Source: Caenispirillum bisanense (GTDB lineage Bacteria > Pseudomonadota > Alphaproteobacteria > Rhodospirillales > UBA2165). Taken from it: a DNA stretch of 60,699 bases. Location: positions 1 to 60,699 of the forward strand of contig CAMDWJ010000025.1 of assembly GCA_945877815.1 (NCBI GenBank), read 5' to 3'. The position numbers and the translations under genes were made by a program. Below, piece after piece: positions 54,390-60,699 of the stretch; positions within the stretch are counted from its first letter, which is position 1; the number at the start of each line of letters is the position of its first letter. Under the pieces are notes generated by a model. The model had not been told where the DNA came from. It made no database searches and was given only the letters and a program-made list of their open reading frames with translations.

Positions 54390-55454
54390 TTATCCACCGA
54401 ATCCTTCTGGCGTTGGGTCGCCATTCCGGGTGATCGCAAGCACCTTGAACAGTTCGCCCATTTCCCGCTCGCCGATCAGGCGGTTCATGCCGCCCAGGAC
54501 CTCGCCCGCCTCACGGGGGCTTTTGCCGCGCGCCAGGATACGGGCGCGCGCCTCGATGCCGAGTGCCCGCAAAAAAGCACCTTGAGACACTGTGCCGTGG
54601 GCCTGCGCACCGGCGCCACGCGCCGCCCGCGCCACGGCGGCGAAATCGACATGCGAGGTCACATCGGCATCGCCCGGATCGGCCAGCACATCGTGGTAGC
54701 GATGCTCCTTCACAGCCTGCAACGTATCCCCGGCCGCGCTCGCCGCGTGGCCATAATCGATGAATAGAGCCGCCCCGCCAGTTTTAGCGATGCGCCCCGC
54801 CACCTCGGCTACGGCTGCCTCGCGAATCGGCGAAACTTCGACGATGCCGCCGGCCGGAGCCGGAATCGACGGCCCCGCCACGCACGGCACCTCCACCCAG
54901 ATCAGGAGTCCGTCTGCGGCACCGATTCGCCGCTCCGCCCATCCGGTCGCGGTTCGCACGAATTGTTGGATCGGCAGCGCATCCAGGAACTCGTTGGCGA
55001 TGACGAGCAGAGGCCCGGGCGGCAGATCGGCGAGGCTCGCATGCCACGAGATGGGACACCCGACGGTCGAAAGATTGCGGCGCTGGCGCCGAGTCAACGA
55101 CGGGCTGGTTTCCACCAGATGCACATCGAGTGCCGCAAGGAAGCCATCGACTCCCGCCACCGCGCGCAGCGCATCGGCCATCAGGGTGCCGCGCCCCGGC
55201 CCAAGCTCGACCAGATTGACGCGCGCAGGCGAGCCCATCTGAGTCCAGGCCAGCGCGCACCACAGCCCAACCAATTCGCCGAACATCTGGCTCACCTCGG
55301 GCGCCGTCACGAAATCGCCGGAACGACCCAGGGGATCGCCCGACATGTAGTAGCCGAGTTCGGGATGGCCGAGAGCCTCGCCCATATAGGTATCGACGCC
55401 GATCGGGCCTTCGGTCGCGATACGGTGGATGAGATGCGCGAGTAGCGGCGTCAC
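54390..55454 (-). CDS. SAM-dependent methyltransferase, MidA/NDUFAF7 family
   Basis: The GTG at 55454 overlaps the lgt stop (GTGA) and gives 354 residues. MidA methylates an arginine of complex I (NDUFS2) in mitochondria; the bacterial role is likely similar. GYYMSGDPLGRSGDFVTAPEVSQMFGEL is the family's N-terminal signature, LVELGPGRGTLMADAL the SAM loop, and IANEFLDALPIQQF the fixed NEFFDALP segment. Frame extension upstream would run inside lgt. It belongs to the lgt-midA-pgeF run. Confidence 0.93.
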   Translation of the reverse strand: MTPLLAHLIHRIATEGPIGVDTYMGEALGHPELGYYMSGDPLGRSGDFVTAPEVSQMFGELVGLWCALAWTQMGSPARVNLVELGPGRGTLMADALRAVAGVDGFLAALDVHLVETSPSLTRRQRRNLSTVGCPISWHASLADLPPGPLLVIANEFLDALPIQQFVRTATGWAERRIGAADGLLIWVEVPCVAGPSIPAPAGGIVEVSPIREAAVAEVAGRIAKTGGAALFIDYGHAASAAGDTLQAVKEHRYHDVLADPGDADVTSHVDFAAVARAARGAGAQAHGTVSQGAFLRALGIEARARILARGKSPREAGEVLGGMNRLIGEREMGELFKVLAITRNGDPTPEGFGG

Positions 55455-56242
55455 GCGCGGGGGCGCCGCACCACGAGATAGACGCCAAGTAGCAAGAGGG
55501 GCAGGGACAGCAGTTGGCCCATCGTCATCCCGCCCATCAAGTAGCCGACCTGGACGTCGGGCTCGCGCACCGTTTCGACGATCACGCGCGACAGCGCATA
55601 TCCGATCAGGAAGACACCGCTCAGGGTGCCGGTTCTGGCACGGATGGCATCGCTGCGCGACATCAGCCACAGGACGATGAACAACACGACACCTTCGAGA
55701 GCGGCCTCGTAGAGTTGGCTCGGATGACGCGGCAAGGGACCGCCGCGCGGAAACACGAAGGCCCAGGGAACGTCAGTCACCCTTCCATAGAGTTCGGCAT
55801 TGATGAAATTGGCTAGACGGCCGAGGAACAAGCCGATCGGAGCCGCGCCCGCGATCGCATCGCCGATGGCGATGAAGTTCAAACCGCGGCTGCGCGCGAA
55901 CAGCCACAAGGCGATGATCACGCCAGCGAGTCCGCCGTGAAACGCCATCCCGCCTTCCCAGACCCGGAAGATCGCCAACGGGTCGTGGCTATAGACGTTG
56001 AAATTATAGAACAGTACGTAGCCAATACGGCCGCCGAGGATAACACCCAGCGTCGCCCAGACGAAAAAGTCGTCGACGTCCTGTGCGCTCATGGCCTTGG
56101 GCGGCTTGGACACAAAGGCACGCATATAGCGCCAGCCGAGCAGCAGCCCGACGATGTAGGCCAGCGCGTACCAGCGAATGGCAAGCGGGCCGATCTCGAC
56201 GAGAACCGGATCAATCATGGGGAACGGCAGGGCGAATATCAT
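55451..56242 (-). CDS. lgt: Prolipoprotein diacylglyceryl transferase
   Basis: Lgt attaches diacylglycerol to lipobox cysteines in the inner membrane, which supplies the lipoprotein encoded downstream. The 263-residue protein (start at 56242, MIFALPFPMID) has seven hydrophobic helices, the GGRIGYVLFYN segment with the conserved Arg, FIGRLANFINAELYG and HPSQLYEAALEG. A start at 56260 is also possible. It is divergent from the SDR gene. Confidence 0.97.
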   Translation of the reverse strand: MIFALPFPMIDPVLVEIGPLAIRWYALAYIVGLLLGWRYMRAFVSKPPKAMSAQDVDDFFVWATLGVILGGRIGYVLFYNFNVYSHDPLAIFRVWEGGMAFHGGLAGVIIALWLFARSRGLNFIAIGDAIAGAAPIGLFLGRLANFINAELYGRVTDVPWAFVFPRGGPLPRHPSQLYEAALEGVVLFIVLWLMSRSDAIRARTGTLSGVFLIGYALSRVIVETVREPDVQVGYLMGGMTMGQLLSLPLLLLGVYLVVRRPRA

Positions 56243-56332
56243 GCGCGCGCATCCTGTCACAAAGGAACGGCCAAAAAAATCGTGAATCGCACGGTCGCGT
56301 CGGGCAGGATGGCCTCAACGGGAGGCAAAATA

Positions 56333-57184
56333 ATGAAAGAGCTGTTCGGCAAGGTCGCCTTTATCACCGGAGCCGCTTCCGGCATCGGGCTCGGAATCGC
56401 CCACGCGCTGGCCCGACGCGGCATGAAGATCGTCCTGGCCGACATTGAAAAAGAGGCGCTCGAAGCGGCGCGCAAGGATTTGGAACAACGCCAGGCCGAG
56501 GTGATCGCTATTCCGCTCGACGTATCGGATCGCGAAGCGGTGCGGCGCGCGGCCGATAAAACGATTGAGGCCTTCGGCAAGGTGCATGTGCTGTGCAACA
56601 ATGCCGGCGTCGGGCGTAGCGTGCGCCTCGACGAGGCTACGGGGACGGATTGGGATTGGGTGCTCGGCGTCAATATGTACGGCGCCATCAACGGCCTTCT
56701 GGCGTTCGTGCCGCTGATCAAAAGCCACGGCGAGGGCGGGCATATCGTCAATACGAGTTCGTTGTCAGGGCTACGCTATTCCCCGGACCGGGGACAGGGA
56801 ATCTATTCGACCACCAAATTCGCGCTGATCGGGATGTCGGAGGCGCTTGCCTCCGACATGGCACCGCTGGGCATCGGGGTCAGCGTTTTGTGCCCGGCCT
56901 TCGTCAAAACCCAGATGCCCCATTCGGGCCGCAACCGGCCTGACCGTTTCGGCGGCCCGCTTCGGGCCAACCGACGACCGGACGATCCGCTGTTGGTGGG
57001 TGCCATCAACGGCAAGGAACCCGATCTAGTCGGCGAATATGTCGCAACCGGGATCGAAGAAAACCAGCTCCATATCCTCACCGATGCAAAGGACCGCCAT
57101 CTCGTCGAAGCGCGCATGCGGAAAATCTCCGACGCGTTCGAGTACACCGCGCGACGCGACGCCCGGGAGGCCGCCCACAAATGA
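56333..57184 (+). CDS. Short-chain dehydrogenase/reductase (SDR)
   Basis: The ATG at 56333 follows GGGAGG and gives 283 residues. VAFITGAASGIGLGIAHALARRG is the NAD(P) loop, LADIEKEALEAA suggests NAD(H) use by the acid at the second strand, and IVNTSSLSGLRYSPDRGQGIYSTTKFAL carries Ser, Tyr and Lys of the active site (YSTTK). Substrate unknown. It overlaps the next gene by four bases; the three-gene run SDR-lyase-YciI forms one operon. Confidence 0.93.
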   Translation: MKELFGKVAFITGAASGIGLGIAHALARRGMKIVLADIEKEALEAARKDLEQRQAEVIAIPLDVSDREAVRRAADKTIEAFGKVHVLCNNAGVGRSVRLDEATGTDWDWVLGVNMYGAINGLLAFVPLIKSHGEGGHIVNTSSLSGLRYSPDRGQGIYSTTKFALIGMSEALASDMAPLGIGVSVLCPAFVKTQMPHSGRNRPDRFGGPLRANRRPDDPLLVGAINGKEPDLVGEYVATGIEENQLHILTDAKDRHLVEARMRKISDAFEYTARRDAREAAHK

Positions 57185-58050
57185 CGATGATGACCCATAC
57201 CGAGCGCCGTCTGCGCTTTCGCGCCATACTCGACGGCACGCGATGCGTCGCGCCGGCTTCCGTCTTCGATCCGATCTCGGCTCGCATTGCCGAGGATATC
57301 GGCTTCGAGACCGCCATGATGGCGGGCTCCGTCGCCTCGATGACGGTGCTTGGCGCGCCCGATCTGATCGTCCTCACGCTCAGCGAATTCGCCGACCAGA
57401 CGCGCCGCATTGGACGCGCATCGTCGATCCCGCTGCTCGTCGATGCCGATCACGGCTACGGCAACGCACTCAATGTGAAACGCACTGTCGAGGAGCTTGA
57501 GAACGCGGGCGTCGCGGCGCTCACCATCGAGGATACCGATCTGCCGCTGCCTCAGGGCGGGGCAACGCGCCTGATCTCAATCGAGGAAGGTATCGGCAAG
57601 ATGAAGGCCGCGCTCGCCGGGCGCAGCGATCCGGCACTGATCGTCGCCGGGCGCACCAGCGCCCCGATGGTCAGCGGCCTCGACGATACGATCGCGCGTG
57701 CCAAGGCTTATGCCGCCTGCGGCGTGGATGCGGTTTTCCTCGTTGGCTTGCGCACGCGTGCCGAACTGGACGCCATCGCTGCCGCCGTCGATATCCCCTT
57801 GTTTCTCGGTGGCGGCGGAGATGAATTGGGCGATAGCCCCTATCTCGCTCAGCGCCACGTCCGAATCGTTCTGCAGGGCCATTTGCCGTTTGCCGCCTCG
57901 GTGCAGGCCCTCCAGACCACCATGAAGGCGCTCTACGATGGGCAGCATCCCGCCGACATTAAGGGCGGCGCTTCGGCCGAGCTGATGAAATTGGTGACAC
58001 GCGATGTCGACTACCGCCGCTGGATCAAGGATTTCCTCGGAGGGAAGTGA
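57181..58050 (+). CDS. Oxaloacetate decarboxylase-like enzyme (ICL/PEP mutase family)
   Basis: The 289-residue protein is of the isocitrate lyase/PEP mutase superfamily. VAPASVFDPISARIAEDIGFETAMMAGS is the N-terminal signature, PLLVDADHGYGNALNVKRTVEELE carries the metal acids of the DxDxGYG motif, and VAALTIEDTDLPLPQG and LIVAGRTSA follow the barrel strands. The lack of the ICL KKCGH motif favours oxaloacetate decarboxylase/methylisocitrate-type activity over isocitrate lyase. The YciI-type gene begins on the last base of the stop. Confidence 0.87.
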   Translation: MTMMTHTERRLRFRAILDGTRCVAPASVFDPISARIAEDIGFETAMMAGSVASMTVLGAPDLIVLTLSEFADQTRRIGRASSIPLLVDADHGYGNALNVKRTVEELENAGVAALTIEDTDLPLPQGGATRLISIEEGIGKMKAALAGRSDPALIVAGRTSAPMVSGLDDTIARAKAYAACGVDAVFLVGLRTRAELDAIAAAVDIPLFLGGGGDELGDSPYLAQRHVRIVLQGHLPFAASVQALQTTMKALYDGQHPADIKGGASAELMKLVTRDVDYRRWIKDFLGGK

Positions 58051-58655
58051 TGCTGTTTCATGTGCGCCTGTCCGACTATCCTGTGAGTCGGCGCAACAGC
58101 GCCTTGCGCGACGCCCATTGGAAATATTTCGAGAATCATGCCGATCATTTTATCGCGCGGGGTGCGACCTTCGAAGACGACGACAACATCTTCAAGGCGA
58201 GCGTCATCTTTGTTGATTTTCCGAATCGTGACGCGGTCGAATCCTTCCTTGCCAACGAACCCCTCAACAAGGCCGGTGTTTTCCAGAGCGTCGAGATCGC
58301 ACGGTGGTCAAATCCGCTGGCGCGCCGCCAACGCGATTTCGCGCGCAAGGATGGCCAGGTCTGTTGGTATATTCGTGGGTGGGGCAAACCCGGCACCAAC
58401 GATAAACGCAACGAGCTGTTCGCCGCCCACCAGGCCTACTTCAAACCCTACGACGGCGAACATTTCATCGTGCGGGGCGGGGTCCTGGCCGACGACGGCG
58501 CAACCTGGACCGGCAGCGCCAATCTGATCTCGCTTCCCGACCGGGCCGCGATCGAGGCCTTCGTGGCCGAGGAGCCGTTCAATAAAAACGGCCTGTTCGA
58601 GCGCATCGCGATCGAACGTTACAATTTCGGCGGACGGCCCGGTCAGCTCACCTGA
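58050..58655 (+). CDS. Tandemly duplicated YciI-like (dimeric alpha/beta-barrel) protein
   Basis: The ATG at 58050 (TGATG) gives 201 residues with two YciI-type halves: the first from FHVRLSDYPVSRRNSALRDAH to FLANEPLNKAGVF, the second from CWYIRGWGKPGTNDKRNELFAAH to FVAEEPFNKNGLF. Each half has the R..H..Y and EEP.N..G.F signature, so the protein is a fused dimer of the usual 90-residue domain. YciI-like proteins bind small molecules; no enzyme activity is assured. It converges with hldD, one base apart. Confidence 0.85.
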   Translation: MLFHVRLSDYPVSRRNSALRDAHWKYFENHADHFIARGATFEDDDNIFKASVIFVDFPNRDAVESFLANEPLNKAGVFQSVEIARWSNPLARRQRDFARKDGQVCWYIRGWGKPGTNDKRNELFAAHQAYFKPYDGEHFIVRGGVLADDGATWTGSANLISLPDRAAIEAFVAEEPFNKNGLFERIAIERYNFGGRPGQLT

Positions 58656-59642
58656 TCAGACGTAAGGATCGGCCGCCAAAAGGTGGTTGCGCATGTAATG
58701 GGCGACGCCCTCCTCCAGCGAGGTGAAGGGGCGCGTATAGCCCGCCGCGCGGAGCCGATCCATGCGGGCCTCGGTGAAATATTGATATTTGTCGCGGATG
58801 TTTTCCGGCGTCGGCACGAATTCGATATCAGCGGGGTGCGCGATTTCGGCGATCACTGCGTTCGCAAGATCGAGAAACGTGCGAGCCGCGCCGGTGCCGC
58901 AATTGAAGATGCCGTTGACGTGCGGCTGGTCGGCGAGCCACAGCATGACATCGACGCAATCGCCAACCCAGATGAAATCTCGTTTTTGCCCGCCATCGGG
59001 ATAATCCGGGTGATGCGATTTGAACAGGCGGGCTTTTTTGGTTTTGGCGACTTGTTCGTAAATCTGCGGCACCACGCTGCGCTGCGCGCCCTTATGTTGC
59101 TCGTTCGGCCCATAGACATTGAAGAATTTAAGGCCCGCCCAATGCGGCGGCGTAACCGCGCCGTTCGCGACGAGCCGCGCCACCCGACGGTCGAACAGAT
59201 GCTTGGACCACCCGTAGGCATTGAGGGGGCACAGACGCGCCAATGCGTCAGGGGTATCGGTATCGTCGAAACCCTGGGCTCCGTCGCCATAGGTTGCCGC
59301 GGACGAGGCATAGATGAACGGAACGCCCGCATCGGCGCACCAGTCCCACAAGGCGAGCGAGAAGCGGAAATTCTGCTCGATCACCAGATCTGCGTCCGTT
59401 TCCGTGGTCGATGATATGGCACCGAGGTGGAAGACGCCTTCGATCGCACTGCGATTCGCGCGCAGGAAGTCGAGCAAGGCGCCGGGAACGACGATGTGGG
59501 CAAGCTCGCGCTTGGCGATATTGCGCCATTTTTCGTCCGAACCGAGCACGTCGCACGCGACGATGTCCTTAGCACCCTTGGCTTCCAGGGCCGCCAATAG
59601 ATTCGAGCCGATAAAACCGGCGGCTCCGGTGACGACAATCAT
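58656..59642 (-). CDS. hldD: ADP-L-glycero-D-manno-heptose 6-epimerase
   Basis: HldD (RfaD) makes ADP-L,D-heptose for lipopolysaccharide inner core. The 328-residue extended SDR starts with IVVTGAAGFIGSNLLAALE, has VFHLGAISSTTETDA, Ser in FIYASSAATYGDG, Y-x3-K in AYGWSKHLFD and LKFFNVYGPNEQHKG, with the C-terminal KRDFIWVGDCVDVMLWLAD. It indicates a Gram-negative with heptose in its LPS. No other hep genes are near. Confidence 0.96.
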   Translation of the reverse strand: MIVVTGAAGFIGSNLLAALEAKGAKDIVACDVLGSDEKWRNIAKRELAHIVVPGALLDFLRANRSAIEGVFHLGAISSTTETDADLVIEQNFRFSLALWDWCADAGVPFIYASSAATYGDGAQGFDDTDTPDALARLCPLNAYGWSKHLFDRRVARLVANGAVTPPHWAGLKFFNVYGPNEQHKGAQRSVVPQIYEQVAKTKKARLFKSHHPDYPDGGQKRDFIWVGDCVDVMLWLADQPHVNGIFNCGTGAARTFLDLANAVIAEIAHPADIEFVPTPENIRDKYQYFTEARMDRLRAAGYTRPFTSLEEGVAHYMRNHLLAADPYV

Positions 59643-59719
59643 GGCTGAACATTCATGAAAAAAGGCCCGGACTTATTAGTCGCGGACCTTATAGGACGCA
59701 GAAACTTGCAGCAAGTTGA

Positions 59720-59746
59720 CCGCCGCCGGAGTTCACCCGGCGGCGG
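59720..59746. terminator. GC-rich hairpin between the porin gene and hldD
   Basis: CCGCCGCCGG (59720-59729) and CCGGCGGCGG (59737-59746) pair perfectly around AGTTCAC. It lies 11 bases after the porin stop on the minus strand. Only a short T-run on the plus side is present, so it fits a terminator of the porin transcript without a long tail. Confidence 0.6.
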
Positions 59747-59757
59747 TTTCAACAAAA

Positions 59758-60537
59758 TCAGAAGTTCTTGGTAACCGTGAAGACGAAAGTGCCATCGGAT
59801 GCCTGCGTGACTCCCGACGGGAAAGCGCGATCTGTGTTGGTATCGATATAGGCAAGCTCCAGATCGAGGCCATAGACCTTCGCGGCAGCGGCGAACTTAT
59901 AATCGACAATATCCTTGTTACCCCAAGTCGCGTTCTTCTCGACGTACTGTTTGCCGATGGCGGCGCTCAGATCGACGAAAGGAACCGGAACGACGACCTT
60001 ACCGTTGATGTATTTCCCGGTGCCCGAGTTCAAGTTGAAGTCCGGCGAATATGCATACATGACGGCGGTGGAGAAGAGGCCCCAATTGTAGGCAGCGCCG
60101 ACCGAAGCTTCCCAGAAATCCGGCTCATTGGCGTTGGCATTGTTAGTGCCATTGTTGGAACCCGGATAGGTGTACCAAGTCGAACCCGCGTTAAGGGTCA
60201 AGTCAGGCAGCGCCGACGGGACGAAGGCCACGCCTAGGATGTAGTCGACTTCGACATTGCCGTTACCGGTGCCGTTGTCGATGCTCGATGACCAGACGCC
60301 CGCAGTCGCGGTGATCATGTCGCTAAACTTGTAATTCGCGTTCAAGCCAGCCGAGACTGCCGGCGAATCGTTCGACTGAGAGACGCCGCGGAAGAAGTAT
60401 TCCGTGGTCAGCGCAGCGTTGCCGGTGATCGAGAACGGGCTATCGGCGACCGGCGGCATGATATCGTCGGCGGCCATTGCCGGGCTCGCCATCACGGCCG
60501 CAAGGCCGAGCGCGAAAAGATGTTTTTGTACGTTCAC
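59758..60537 (-). CDS. TorF-type putative porin
   Basis: The GTG at 60537 with AAGGAGT six bases upstream gives 259 residues. A signal peptide (KHLFALGLAAVMASPAMA-ADD) precedes an outer-membrane beta-barrel with alternating hydrophobic/polar strands, GNAALTTEYFFRGVSQSNDSPAVSAGLN at the start and a terminal Phe (VTKNF) typical of barrel proteins. These small porins belong to the TIGR02001 family (TorF), function unknown. The IS end 36 bases upstream may have replaced its native promoter. Confidence 0.92.
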   Translation of the reverse strand: MNVQKHLFALGLAAVMASPAMAADDIMPPVADSPFSITGNAALTTEYFFRGVSQSNDSPAVSAGLNANYKFSDMITATAGVWSSSIDNGTGNGNVEVDYILGVAFVPSALPDLTLNAGSTWYTYPGSNNGTNNANANEPDFWEASVGAAYNWGLFSTAVMYAYSPDFNLNSGTGKYINGKVVVPVPFVDLSAAIGKQYVEKNATWGNKDIVDYKFAAAAKVYGLDLELAYIDTNTDRAFPSGVTQASDGTFVFTVTKNF

Positions 60538-60572
60538 GAGAATACTCCTTAGTTTAATGGCTCCTCGACGTT

Positions 60573-60698
60573 TCAAGTGGATTTGAGGATCTCGGGCAGC
60601 GGAGCGGCTATTAGGTAGATGACGGTTATGAATGTGGCGGTTTTCCGGTAACCGCGGGCGCGAGCCCTTGCCGCCTTGAAGATGGCATTGAGGCCCTC
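60573..60698 (-). CDS. C-terminal fragment of a transposase (runs off the right edge)
   Basis: The minus-strand frame is open from the edge for 41 codons and ends in TGA at 60573-60575. It reads EGLNAIFKAARARARGYR, followed by KTATFITVIYLIAAPLPEIL. The combination N...A...ARGYR....FI...YL is the C-terminal end of DDE transposases of the ISL3-like/IS204 group, as I recall; the exact family cannot be fixed from 41 residues. The rest of the element lies outside the window. Confidence 0.7.
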   Translation of the reverse strand, partial: EGLNAIFKAARARARGYRKTATFITVIYLIAAPLPEILKST

Positions 60699-60699
60699 A

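Overview
The window looks like a chromosomal segment of an alphaproteobacterium with high GC, probably close to the Rhodospirillales or a related lineage; the species cannot be named from sequence alone. The main evidence is a circularly permuted two-piece tmRNA gene beside an alpha-type SspB adaptor, the order mreB-mreC-mreD-mrdA-rodA, the run prs-rplY-pth-ychF, the run lgt-midA-pgeF, and hflK-hflC-DUF2065-degP.

Layout. 1-1.5 kb: the tail of an unidentified gene, a methyltransferase gene broken by one in-frame stop, and tRNA-Lys(CTT). 1.5-13.8 kb, minus strand: cell-shape genes (mreBCD, mrdA, rodA), branched-chain amino acid synthesis (leuA, ilvC, ilvN, ilvB) and miaA. 13.9-26.4 kb: a quinone oxidoreductase-like gene and a cysteine hydrolase, DUF1015, the HflKC/DegP envelope protease group, mrp, an EamA transporter, a bicupin, thyX, then ssrA directly followed by sspB. 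26.4-48.5 kb is an accessory catabolic region. It has two Rieske oxygenase alpha subunits, two orphan oligopeptide-type binding proteins without permeases, an acyl-CoA ligase, a DsbA-fold isomerase, a MarR regulator with two matching operators, an enolase-superfamily enzyme, a metallo-beta-lactamase-fold lactonase, a 3-hydroxyisobutyrate dehydrogenase-like enzyme, a CaiB-type CoA-transferase, an enoyl-CoA hydratase, a hydrolase and a siderophore-interacting flavoprotein. A vapBC-type module with a clear operator sits directly upstream of the last operon. 48.6-60.7 kb returns to housekeeping genes (ychF, pth, rplY, prs, pgeF, midA, lgt, hldD), a small dehydrogenase/lyase operon, a TorF-type porin and the tail of a transposase at the right edge.

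Repeats are the least ordinary part. Two inverted copies of a 267-bp element with 18-bp terminal inverted repeats (15.6 and 43.9 kb, about 92% identical) each interrupt a REP-like palindrome, one with an 11-bp target duplication. A GIY-YIG gene is bracketed by two direct copies of a 68-bp palindromic repeat. Between prs and rplY lies an array of ATGC-headed repeats spaced 10-11 bp, about one helical turn.

No large new defence or biosynthetic system is visible. The best candidates for follow-up are the REP-targeting element, the helically phased array, the MarR-controlled uptake/ligase operon, the toxin-antitoxin module fused onto a CoA-catabolism operon, and the tandem secreted paralogues of unknown function.
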